From Sphingobacteriaceae bacterium (GTDB lineage: Bacteria > Bacteroidota > Bacteroidia > B-17B0 > Aurantibacillaceae): DNA of 64,000 bases. The notes under the pieces were generated by a model, which saw only the letters and a program-made list of their open reading frames with translations, had not been told where the DNA came from and made no database searches. A program made the translations under genes and the position numbers. Numbering within the stretch: the first letter of the stretch is position 1; the number at the start of each line of letters is the position of its first letter. Below are positions 17,101 to 25,986 of the stretch, in pieces. The DNA lies in NCBI GenBank assembly GCA_016709575.1, contig JADJMM010000013.1, forward strand, positions 74,334 to 138,333. Direction: 5' to 3'.

Positions 17101-17589
17101 ATGCCTTCATTTGACATAAGCAGTAAAGTTGACGCACAAACATTGGATAATGCCATTAATGTAGCGAAACGCGAAATTTTAAACCGTTGGGATTTTAAAG
17201 ACAGCAAGAGCACGGTTGAATTGAATAAAAAAGATTTAGTAATCAATATCACTACTGAAAATGATATGAGATTAGATGCCATTTTAGATGCCATTCATAG
17301 CCGTATGATTAAACAGGGATTAGACCCACGTTCGTTAGATGAGAAGAAAGCACATTACCCGAGCGGACCGTTTATTAAAAAAGATATTACAGCACGACAA
17401 GGAATTGATGTTGAGTCGAGTAAAAAAATATTGAAAGACATTAAAGAAAGTAAGATAAAAGTAACTGCTCAGCGCATGGATGAAATTATTCGCGTGAGCA
17501 GTAAAAATATTGATGATTTACAGAAAGTGATTGCTTTATGCAGTAAAGGTAATTATGATGTTCCACTGCAGTTTGTAAACATGAAGTAG
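17101..17589 (+). CDS. yajQ: YajQ family nucleotide-binding protein
   Basis: A 162-residue protein matching YajQ end to end: MPSFDISSKVDAQTLDNAIN at the start, REILNRWDFKDSKSTVEL, IKVTAQRMDEIIRVSSKN and LQFVNMK at the end. Two ferredoxin-like repeats are expected. Some homologues bind cyclic di-GMP and act as regulators, and others have been linked to nucleic acid binding; which applies here is unknown. It is cytoplasmic and probably monocistronic, with its own -7 box. Confidence 0.95.
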   Translation: MPSFDISSKVDAQTLDNAINVAKREILNRWDFKDSKSTVELNKKDLVINITTENDMRLDAILDAIHSRMIKQGLDPRSLDEKKAHYPSGPFIKKDITARQGIDVESSKKILKDIKESKIKVTAQRMDEIIRVSSKNIDDLQKVIALCSKGNYDVPLQFVNMK

Positions 17590-17693
17590 TAGAAATTATA
17601 AATTTTAGATTATAAATGATAAGGTGAAAAAAGTTGAAATGAAACAAATAATAGCATTTAAAATTTACCATTCATAATTTAACATCTCTCAAA

Positions 17694-18721
17694 ATGATTA
17701 TACGAAGCAAAGCCCCTTTACGAATTGGATTAGCCGGTGGTGGAACAGATGTTTCTCCGTATTCTGATTTATTTGGAGGCGCCATTTTAAATGCAACAAT
17801 AGATTTGTATGCTTATGCTTCATTAGAACCATTAAACAACGGTAAAATAGAATTCTGCATTGACGGTTCTGATAAATGTTTAGTTCTCGATTCAAAAGAG
17901 AAATTAGAATTGGTTGAAGGATTTGAATTATTTATTGGTGTTTACAATCGTGTTCTCAAGCAATTTAAATTAAAACCATTATCATTCCGTTTAACTTCTT
18001 TTATTGAAGCGCCGCAAGGTTCAGGATTAGGAACTTCTTCAACAATAGTTGTTTCATTATTGGGAGCTTTTATCGAATGGTTAAAATTGCCATTGGGAAA
18101 TTATGATATCGCTCACTTAGCTTACGAGATTGAACGCATTGATTTAAATATGTCGGGAGGAAAGCAAGATCAATACGCTGCTACTTTCGGTGGTGTAAAT
18201 TATATTGAATTTTTAAGTAACGATAGAGTAATTGTAAATCCACTACAATTGAAACCTGAAATTTTAAATGAATTGGAATTGAATTTACTTTTATATTTCA
18301 CGGCTACGCAACGTTTGTCTGCCACCATCATAAACGAGCAAGTGCAAAATGTAAAGGATAAAAACGAAAAATCAGTTGATGCTATGCATAATTTAAAAGA
18401 GCAGGCGCATCAAATGAAAGATGCTTTATTACGTGGAGAATTAAATAAAATAGGTGAGATTTTAAGTTTTGGATGGAAGAATAAAAAGATATGGCACATT
18501 CTATTTCTAATCCGTTAATTGACAGCATTTACGAAGCTGCAATAAAAAGTGGTGCAACCGGCGGAAAAATTTCCGGTGCAGGTGGAGGAGGCTTTATGTT
18601 TTTCTTTTGCCCACTTATTACAAAAATGAAAGTATTACAAGCTATAGAAAAATTAGGCGGAAAATCCCAACCTTTTAAATTCACGCAACAGGGATTAACA
18701 ACATGGACAATCAACAATTAA
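17694..18721 (+). CDS. GHMP kinase, heptose 7-phosphate kinase-like (frameshifted)
   Basis: A sugar kinase of about 342 residues. The N-terminal RSKAPLRIGLAGGGTDVSPY, the ATP-binding motif QGSGLGTSSTIVVSLLGAF and the C-terminal motif KISGAGGGGFMFFF are all GHMP signatures. The GGGTDVSPY start is typical of HddA-type D-glycero-D-manno-heptose 7-phosphate kinases. One missing A in the A5 run at 18483-18487 splits the frame between WKNKK and MAHSISNPLID. It would phosphorylate a heptose phosphate for surface glycan synthesis. No other heptose genes are nearby. The stop overlaps the upstream candidate start of purC. Confidence 0.87.
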
Positions 18722-18729
18722 CAGATACT

Positions 18730-19674
18730 ATGAACACAATCACAGAAACTAACTTCAAATTTCCGAAGCAAACTAAAGTTTATAAAGGTAAGGTACGCGA
18801 TGTGTATACCATTGATGGAAAATATTTGGTAATGGTAGCCAGCGACCGTATCAGTGCATTTGATGTTGTTCTGCCAAGAGGAATACCTTACAAAGGACAA
18901 GTTCTTAATTTAATTGCCAAGAAATTTTTAGAGGCTACAAAAGATATAGTTCCGAATTGGTTGTTAGGGACACCTCACCCAAATGTAAGTGTAGGTAAAA
19001 TGTGTGAACCTTTTAAAGTGGAAATGGTAATACGTGGTTACGTAGCCGGACATGCAGCAAGAACTTACAATGAAGGAAAACGTGTTTTATGTGGCGTAAA
19101 ATTACCTGAAGGCTTAAAAGAAAACGATAAATTTCCTGAACCAATCATTACGCCAACCACAAAAGCTTCTGAAGGTCATGATGAAGATATTAGTAGAGAG
19201 GAAATTTTGAAGCAAGGTATTGTTGAGGAAAAATATTACGTGCAATTAGAAAAACATACGAGAGCTTTATATGCACGCGGACAAGAAATTGCCAATAAAA
19301 TGGGATTAATTTTAGTTGATACTAAATATGAATTTGGTTTATATAACGGAGAAGTAACCTTAATGGATGAAATTCACACACCGGATTCATCTCGTTATTT
19401 TTATAAAGAAGGTTACGAAGAGCGTCAGATAAAAGGTGAAGAACAAAAACAATTAAGTAAAGAATTTGTTCGTCGCTGGTTAATTGAAAATGGTTTTCAA
19501 GGGAAGGAAGGACAAACTGTTCCAGTAATGAATGACGAGTGGGTAAAAGAAATTTCTGATCGTTATATCGAACTATACGAAAAAGTTACCGGTGAAAAAT
19601 TCGTAAAACACGACGCGCTTAACTTCAATAGAGAAATTGAAGAAAGAGTAGGCGCTTTTTTAGCTAAACTTTAA
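18730..19674 (+). CDS. purC: SAICAR synthase (phosphoribosylaminoimidazole-succinocarboxamide synthase)
   Basis: It joins CAIR and aspartate in purine synthesis. Motifs VYKGKVRDVYTIDGKYLVMVASDRISAFDVV, ending in the SAICAR signature, then GYVAGHAARTYNEGKRVLCG, TKASEGHDEDIS and LVDTKYEFGL are all present. It is of the long type (over 300 residues) common in Bacteroidota. Two starts are possible: ATG 18703, overlapping the kinase by 19 bases, and ATG 18730. I prefer 18730, eight bases after the kinase stop, because conservation begins just after it. The gene appears intact. Confidence 0.95.
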   Translation: MNTITETNFKFPKQTKVYKGKVRDVYTIDGKYLVMVASDRISAFDVVLPRGIPYKGQVLNLIAKKFLEATKDIVPNWLLGTPHPNVSVGKMCEPFKVEMVIRGYVAGHAARTYNEGKRVLCGVKLPEGLKENDKFPEPIITPTTKASEGHDEDISREEILKQGIVEEKYYVQLEKHTRALYARGQEIANKMGLILVDTKYEFGLYNGEVTLMDEIHTPDSSRYFYKEGYEERQIKGEEQKQLSKEFVRRWLIENGFQGKEGQTVPVMNDEWVKEISDRYIELYEKVTGEKFVKHDALNFNREIEERVGAFLAKL

Positions 19675-19680
19675 AAATTA

Positions 19681-21150
19681 TTGAGAAATCTATATTTTAT
19701 ATTTCTATTATTTACATGTCTCTTAATAAGAGCACAGAATAGAACTATAGATTCACTTAATACGGCCTTCAAAAATTCAAAAGATGACAGTATTAAAGTA
19801 AAAACATTACTATCTATTACTGATCAATTATTACAAGTTGACCTGAAGCAAGCCGAAGCAACAATACGTAGAGCATTTGCTTTAAGCCTTAGAAGAAACT
19901 CAAATTCATTGCTGGCTGAAACAGCCGGTTACATGGGTTATATTAAAGAAGCTGTTTCGGAAATCGACAGCTCCATTTATTATTATGGACTAGCCATAGC
20001 CTATTGTAAGAAAGCTAATGATAAGGAAACTATGCCGGTACTCTTGAATAATCTTTCCATAATGAAACAGAAGAAGGGGAAATTAAAAGAAGCTGTAGAA
20101 ATGCAAATGGAAGCAATTAAATCATTTGAGTTTAATAAGGATAAGAGAGGGATGTCTTACTCATATAACAATGCAGGTGAATTATTCTGGAAGATGGAGC
20201 AGCGGAATTTAGCCGTTAAGTATTTTTTGATGTCGCAAAAGTTGGCTGATGAAATAGGATATACAGAAATTTCAGCCTATGCCGCTAATAATTTAGGAGC
20301 TGTTTTGGTGGATTCAGGTGAGTATAAACTGGCTTTCAGTCAATTTACTAAGGCAATGAAATTATATGATGGGCTGGGCGATTTAAATGGTAAGGCTCAG
20401 GCTTTACAAAATATAGGAAGCGTTTATGGTTATCAGCGGGATTTAGGGAACGCGGTGAAATATATAAAAGAGGCTTACGAAATATATTTAAAACTCAAAC
20501 ATAATGATGGATTGATAAGGTCTGGATATGCTTTAGGAAATGTATACGAAGAAAACGGGAAACCTGATGATGCGCTGGTTTGGTTGAACAAAGCATTTGA
20601 ATTAATAATGAAAGCCAATGACAGAACAAAACTACCCGGACTATATAAGAACATGAGCTTGGCCTACGCTCAAAAAGGACAATTTAATAAAGCTTACAAA
20701 TTTCATGTAAGTTACGAGGAAGCAAAGGATAGTATTTATAATTCTGAAACGACCAGTAAATTTCAGGAGTTAGAAGCCCAATATCAGAATGAGAAAAAAA
20801 CACTTGAAATCGACAATCTGAAAACAAAAGAGGCTTTAAAGGATGTTGAATTGGAAAAACAGTATGAGGAAGTGAAAAAGCAAAATCAACAAAAAATATT
20901 CTTTGCATCCGGTTTTTTAGTAATGATTTTATTGGCAATAGTTGTTTATAGGAGTTATTCCAGGAAGAAGAGAGATAATGAAATAATTACTTTGCAGAAA
21001 CAAGAAGTTGAACAACAAAAAAAGATTATTGAAGATAAACAGAAGGAAGTTATGGATTCAATACATTACGCCAAATTAATACAGAATGCTCATTTGCCAA
21101 GTGAAAGATATATTGAAAACGTTTTGAAGAAATTAAAAGGAAGAGTTTAA
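19681..21150 (+). CDS. TPR protein with one membrane segment, truncated signalling adaptor
   Basis: A 489-residue protein with a TTG start directly in front of a signal peptide (LYFIFLLFTCLLIRAQ); no ATG is available in frame nearby. Six or more tetratricopeptide repeats follow (residues about 55-370), then a coiled coil, one transmembrane helix (IFFASGFLVMILLAIVVYRS) and a second coiled coil. The end reads KEVMDSIHYAKLIQNAHLPSE. In many Bacteroidota proteins this DSIHYAKxIQ segment links TPR sensors to a SpoIIE/PP2C phosphatase domain. Here the protein stops about 12 residues later and a strong terminator follows, so the output domain is absent. Confidence 0.75.
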   Translation: MRNLYFIFLLFTCLLIRAQNRTIDSLNTAFKNSKDDSIKVKTLLSITDQLLQVDLKQAEATIRRAFALSLRRNSNSLLAETAGYMGYIKEAVSEIDSSIYYYGLAIAYCKKANDKETMPVLLNNLSIMKQKKGKLKEAVEMQMEAIKSFEFNKDKRGMSYSYNNAGELFWKMEQRNLAVKYFLMSQKLADEIGYTEISAYAANNLGAVLVDSGEYKLAFSQFTKAMKLYDGLGDLNGKAQALQNIGSVYGYQRDLGNAVKYIKEAYEIYLKLKHNDGLIRSGYALGNVYEENGKPDDALVWLNKAFELIMKANDRTKLPGLYKNMSLAYAQKGQFNKAYKFHVSYEEAKDSIYNSETTSKFQELEAQYQNEKKTLEIDNLKTKEALKDVELEKQYEEVKKQNQQKIFFASGFLVMILLAIVVYRSYSRKKRDNEIITLQKQEVEQQKKIIEDKQKEVMDSIHYAKLIQNAHLPSERYIENVLKKLKGRV

Positions 21151-21167
21151 TTTTATTAATATACATT

Positions 21168-21205
21168 AAACAGAAAACCCTTGCAAATGCAAGGGTTTTC
21201 TGTTT
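21168..21205. terminator. Bidirectional terminator between convergent genes
   Basis: Perfect 18-bp inverted arms (21168-21185 and 21188-21205) with the sequence aaacagaaaacccttgca are separated by two bases. The arms carry A- and T-rich ends, so the hairpin works in both directions. It lies between the TPR gene (stop 21150) and the T9SS cargo gene (stop 21237). Confidence 0.8.
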
Positions 21206-21236
21206 TGTATAGTAAGGTAAAACTAATTGCAAACAA

Positions 21237-23243
21237 TTATTTTTTGGTTAACCAACGTTTGTTCTCGGTTGCAATTTGGATAAAGTAAATGCCATTTTCT
21301 TTAATTTCAAAATCGAAACTTCTTTCATCTATTACTTTTTTAGATTGTATAATTTGACCAATGCTGTTGTAAATAATAATGTTTTCTGCTTTAAATGAAA
21401 TGTCGATTTTAAAAGCACCATTATTAGGATTGGGATAAATATTTATATCAGATTCTAAAACGGTTGCTTCATTTATTTGTGTCGAGCTCGGGTTATAGCA
21501 GTTTTTTCCATTCCAAATTAAATTGCCAAAGCTATCTTTAGGAGTATTCTCAAAGCATACTCTCGCCGGGTTTTTAAATGTGTGACCTCAGGCATCGTAC
21601 CCGCCTGTAACATCTGGTCCAATTGGTGGATAGGTAATACTTCCAAACCAAGCCGGTTTTGCTGCTAAATACAAAGATGAAGGTATTACTGTACTTCCAC
21701 TAGCTGCTTGACAAGTTGGTTCACCAGCTGTGCCGCATTGTTTCACTGAATTGGTGAAGTAATCAAAGTTTACATGTCGGAACATAGTTGTAAATGCTTT
21801 GTTGGATGTAACGCCAAACGCTGAAGTAGGTGTATTCCAAATTGAACGACTTACGGCTTGATATGTGGTTTCTTCGTATTTGGTTGCAAAACCAGGTTCT
21901 CCTAATACATTTCCTACAGCACTCATGTAGTTATTTTGTGGATAGGTAAGGATGGCACCGTTAGTCATTAAGTTCGGTAAATTATAGGCAATAGTGGCGT
22001 CCTTACCACGAAATCTGTTTCTGAAAGCGATATCGTGAGAGTTACTTCCCCAATAAAAATCAAATTCTAAAGCTGTTTGATCATTTCCTTCCCAAAGATT
22101 ATATGAGCTATGTCCACCATGTGTCCAGCTATCCGGCCAAAACCAAGTTGTCATTTGCGAAGTACGATGAACGCCATAAGTATAATTGTATCCAAACACA
22201 TTTCCTGAAGCAGAAACTAATAAAGTTGCATTAGCAGTACTATCAAAAATGTTATTTTCAATTAAATTTCCTGAGCCGGCATTAATTTCTAACGAATAAT
22301 TATCTGAGTTGGCTTGGTCTAGTGCTGTTACAAAGTAGCAATCCCTAATTTCATTTCTAAAAACATCAAACCAAAGATTAACACCTCTTCTACCAATGTT
22401 TTCAAACTTAACGTAGCGTGCCCAACAATTTGCTGCGCCTTGAAAACAAAGATTTCTTCGAGTAGAACTTAATGTAGTCACTGTGTTTTTTATGGTTAAA
22501 TCTTCTACACCTGCATATTGGGTATAAGTTGGTGTTTTTAATACTTGTGGCGTAAGAGAAGAAGTGAAACTAAAATACATAGCCGGACTTATTGTAATTG
22601 AGTTACCATTTACTGCAGTCACTTTTGTTAATTGTAATCTTGCTCTATTTCCATTATCACCATAAATTCCACACCAATTACAGGTGCCATTTGTATTTGT
22701 AACATTAACCGGAATTGTTGCATCGTTTAATTCGCTTACGTAAATGAATTTCCCGGCTGATAAACTACTTGCATTTTGTAATACTAATTGAGTTGACCCT
22801 TTAGTATATCCAGATACAATATTTATTTGTCCACCAAGTGAAGCGTCAGTATAATTTCCGCCAATCAAAATATCATTTCCTAATTGTGTAGTAAATAAAA
22901 GAATTGTTTTGTCGGCACCGGCGCCTCTTAAGGTAACGTTAGATGGAATTTTAAGTTGAGACGATAGAGAATATATTCCGGGTGGTAAATAACAAACCTG
23001 TCCTGGTGACAATGCATTTAAGCAAGCTTGAATTTCATTTGCTGTATTTATACCATCAGCATGCGCGTTATATGGCGTTGATGTTGCATTTATTTGCATT
23101 GTTCTGGTTGGAATACCACCTTCAACTCCAACGTTACCTTGCCAAGTAATTAATCGGTCAGATGGAATCACTTGAGCTCTTGTTGGAAACGATAATATGA
23201 AAAGTACTAGTACTGTTACTGTAGTAAAGATTTGCTTTTTCAT
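21237..23243 (-). CDS. Secreted pectate-lyase-fold protein with T9SS tail, in-frame TGA
   Basis: Residues 1-23 are a signal peptide. IQACLNALSPGQVCYLPPGIYSLS and VTLRGAGADKTIL show the start of a right-handed beta-helix of the pectate lyase superfamily, continued by FRNEIRDCYF and LIENNIFDSTANATLLV. The frame reads to a TGA at 21588-21590 after GGYDA. The same frame then continues for 116 codons: GHTFKNPARVCFEN (a normal end of such enzymes), then a type A sorting domain with INIYPNPNNGAF and KENGIYFIQI, and TAA at 21237. A single base change of the TGA (for example to TGG) gives one protein of 668 residues. It would act on extracellular polysaccharide after T9SS export; the substrate is unknown. 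Confidence 0.8.
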
Positions 23244-23270
23244 GTGTTTGGTTTTGTTGGTTTATAATAG

Positions 23271-23278
23271 CAAATGTA
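23271..23278 (-). promoter_or_regulatory. -7 box of the pectate-lyase-fold gene
   Basis: On the minus strand this reads TACATTTG, a perfect TANNTTTG, about 28 bases upstream of the ATG. The nearest TTTG upstream is only 14 bases away, shorter than usual, so the -33 element is doubtful. Confidence 0.45.
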
Positions 23279-23447
23279 TTCTAGGTAAATCCCAAAAACA
23301 CTACCCTTTTATGTAGTTTTTTAAAACTGCATTTTAGTAACAAAAAAATTATGATTGTTGTATTTTGTTCATTTTGAGTGATTTATGTACTTTAAACTAA
23401 GAACGATATTTATATAAATATTGTCTTCGTATATTGAATAATATTAA

Positions 23448-25331
23448 ATGAAGCGCATTTTAGTAGTCATATTTATTGTTTTAGCCGAATTGAATGGTTT
23501 GGCACAGATTTCTAAAAAGGATTCGATTGCATCAATAGTTAATTTTAACCAAAACAGCGAAAAGCTAAAGAAGTTCACAAAGATTGATTCACTTTACTTT
23601 TCAATTCAAAAAGCAAAAGAAGATTCGAACAAGGTCATCGCTCTTAATCTTTTAAGCTGGGAGCTTGCGTACACCGGTAATAATAATGCATCTTTTGAAT
23701 TAGCGAATGAGGCAATCACTCTTTCCGAAAAAATTAAATACAAAAAAGGATACTTGGGCGCCTACAATGCTTTAGCGAATGTTTACTCACATACCGGCAA
23801 CCATTCAGAGGCGATTAAGAAATACTTTTCTACACTTAAAATAAGCGAAGAGTTAAATTATAAAAACGGAATTGCAAATGCCTATAATAATATAGGCTCT
23901 GTTTATTTTAATACCGGAAATTATAAGGAAGCGCTCATAAATTTTAAAGCTGCGTTAAAAATAAGCACAGAAATTAACTTTAAGAAAGTAATAGCAATTG
24001 CCTACGAAAATATTGGAATAATAAATCAGATTGGTGGTGATTATGATGAAGCGTTAAAAAATCATCTAGCGTCATTAAAAATACGGGAGCAAATGGGTGA
24101 TAAACGCGCTATCAGTTGGTCGTATCAGAATTTGGCAATTGATTACGCTTCTCAAAAAAAATATGGTATTGCACAGGAATATTTTATGAAGGCTTTACAA
24201 TTGCAAGAGCAAGCTGGAGATAAATTTGAAATGTGCAGAATATATGTGAACATCGGCGAATTATTTATTGAACAAAAAAAATATAAAGAAGCGTTAGAGC
24301 TCTGTGAGAAAGGCCTTGCAATCGCCAATGAAATAAATTTTCAGGAAATGGGTTGTCAAATCGAAAAAGTAATAAGTGAAATTTATGAGGCAATGGGTAA
24401 CCCAATAAAAGCATTGGAGCATTACAAAAAATATAAAGTCGCAAAGGATAGTGTTGAAAACAATGAAAATGACAAAAAAATTGTTCGAGCTGAAATGAAT
24501 TATAAATTTGAAAAGCAAAGACAGGAGGAGAAAATACTTTTGGCTAAGAAAGAAGCGCGTATTATTGAAGAATTGAAATATCAAAAGGTTTTATGGTGGT
24601 CAGGTATTCTTGGCGTTATTTTAGTTGCATCCATTGCTTTTATTTTATTGGTAAATTACCGCCGTAAAATAAAAACTAATAATCTAATCGCTTTGCAAAA
24701 GGAGGAAATAAGTAGACAAAAGGCGGGAATTGAAGGACAAGAAGAGGAGAGAAATCGTATTAGCAAAGAGTTGCACGATGGACTTGGAGGATCATTAGCC
24801 GCGATAAAATTGAATTTGGAAAGAATTGGTAGCTTGGAAAAAGGTCATTCGAAGGAAATTGAAAAAATTATTAGCAATGTAAGTGAAGCTTGTAAAGAAG
24901 TGCGAACTATTTCTCACAACCTCTCTCCATTTTCAATTACAAATAATCTTTTATTAGAAGCATTACAAGATTTAGTCAGTAAATTTAATGTTCCGGGTAA
25001 ATTAAGTATCAGTTTGGAATGTTTTCCTGAGAAAGAAATTAATAAAGTAAGTCAGGAAGTAAAAAATGAACTTTATCGGATAACACAAGAATGTTTGAAT
25101 AATATTGTGAAACATGCCAATGCCAATAGAGTGAACATTGGAATGTTGGTGGAGGAAAATTATTTGTATTTGTCGATAGAAGATAATGGTAAAGGTTTCG
25201 ATTCGGCATCAATTAAAAAAGGAATTGGTTTGAAGAATATAAAAACACGGGTTGATTTATTAAAAGGTGATATTTCAATTGATTCAAAAGCAGGACGCGG
25301 CACAGCTATTAATATTAAGCTAAAGGTTTAA
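23448..25331 (+). CDS. TPR sensor histidine kinase (HisKA_3/NarX-DegS type)
   Basis: A 627-residue kinase. A signal peptide-like N-terminus is followed by about seven TPRs (residues about 55-340, for example KNGIANAYNNIGSVYFNTGN), a coiled coil and one transmembrane helix (LWWSGILGVILVASIAFILL). The kinase part begins with EEERNRISKELHDGLGGSLA, where the His of ELHDGLGG is the phosphorylated residue of the HisKA_3 class. NELYRITQECLNNIVKHANA, EDNGKGFD and GIGLKNIKTRVDLL form the HATPase. The TPR part faces the periplasm by topology. It overlaps the response regulator by one base (TAATG), so the two form one signalling unit. Confidence 0.93.
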   Translation: MKRILVVIFIVLAELNGLAQISKKDSIASIVNFNQNSEKLKKFTKIDSLYFSIQKAKEDSNKVIALNLLSWELAYTGNNNASFELANEAITLSEKIKYKKGYLGAYNALANVYSHTGNHSEAIKKYFSTLKISEELNYKNGIANAYNNIGSVYFNTGNYKEALINFKAALKISTEINFKKVIAIAYENIGIINQIGGDYDEALKNHLASLKIREQMGDKRAISWSYQNLAIDYASQKKYGIAQEYFMKALQLQEQAGDKFEMCRIYVNIGELFIEQKKYKEALELCEKGLAIANEINFQEMGCQIEKVISEIYEAMGNPIKALEHYKKYKVAKDSVENNENDKKIVRAEMNYKFEKQRQEEKILLAKKEARIIEELKYQKVLWWSGILGVILVASIAFILLVNYRRKIKTNNLIALQKEEISRQKAGIEGQEEERNRISKELHDGLGGSLAAIKLNLERIGSLEKGHSKEIEKIISNVSEACKEVRTISHNLSPFSITNNLLLEALQDLVSKFNVPGKLSISLECFPEKEINKVSQEVKNELYRITQECLNNIVKHANANRVNIGMLVEENYLYLSIEDNGKGFDSASIKKGIGLKNIKTRVDLLKGDISIDSKAGRGTAINIKLKV

Positions 25332-25984
25332 TGACTAACAAGAAAATAGATATTATTATTGCCGATGATCATAGGATATTTCTGGAGGGATTAACTGCCT
25401 TGCTACAAAATTCAGAAGAACTATGTATTATTGCTTCAGTTAGTAATGGACAAGAGGTTTTGGATGTTTTAAAAGTTAGGCAGGCTGACGTTGTGCTTAC
25501 AGACATTGATATGCCGATTATGGATGGAATGAAACTGACTAAGGAGTTGAAAAAAAGTTATCCTCGTATAAAAATTTTGGCTTTAACCATGCATAATGAA
25601 GGAAGAATAATATCAAGTTTGCTAAAAGCAGGTGTTACAGGATATATTTTGAAAGATACAGGTAAGACTGAATTGCTCAATGCCATTGCAACTGTTTCTC
25701 GTGGTGAAAATTATTTTAGTGAGGAAGTAAAGACCAATTTAATGGAAAGCATGATACCTGGTAAGAAGTCGGGTGGAAGTAGTTCTTTAATTGAATTAAG
25801 TGAAAGAGAGAATGAAGTGTTAAAGCTCATTGCCTTGGAATTAACTCAAGGTGAAATAGCGGAAAGGCTTTTTATCAGCGAACACACAGTTATATTTCAC
25901 AAACGAAAATTATTTGTGAAATTTAATGTTAAGAATACAGCGGGTTTAATAAAATCAGCAATGGAACAAGGTTTTTTAAATTAG
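25331..25984 (+). CDS. LuxR/NarL family response regulator
   Basis: A 217-residue regulator. The receiver domain has the acidic pocket (IIADDHRIF), the phospho-Asp in VVLTDIDMPIMDGM and the Lys in GYILKDTGK. The C-terminal helix-turn-helix reads LSERENEVLKLIALELTQGEIAERLFISEHTV. It is the partner of the kinase encoded directly upstream, with translation coupled by the TAATG overlap. Its targets are unknown. The gene ends two bases from the stop of lon on the opposite strand. Confidence 0.95.
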   Translation: MTNKKIDIIIADDHRIFLEGLTALLQNSEELCIIASVSNGQEVLDVLKVRQADVVLTDIDMPIMDGMKLTKELKKSYPRIKILALTMHNEGRIISSLLKAGVTGYILKDTGKTELLNAIATVSRGENYFSEEVKTNLMESMIPGKKSGGSSSLIELSERENEVLKLIALELTQGEIAERLFISEHTVIFHKRKLFVKFNVKNTAGLIKSAMEQGFLN

Positions 25985-25986
25985 AT

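Noticed and set aside
17590..17693. Imperfect AT-rich inverted sequence between yajQ and the GHMP kinase gene
   Set aside because: Words such as ataaatttta and taaaatttac are common in AT-rich spacers here and form no stable hairpin with a T tail.
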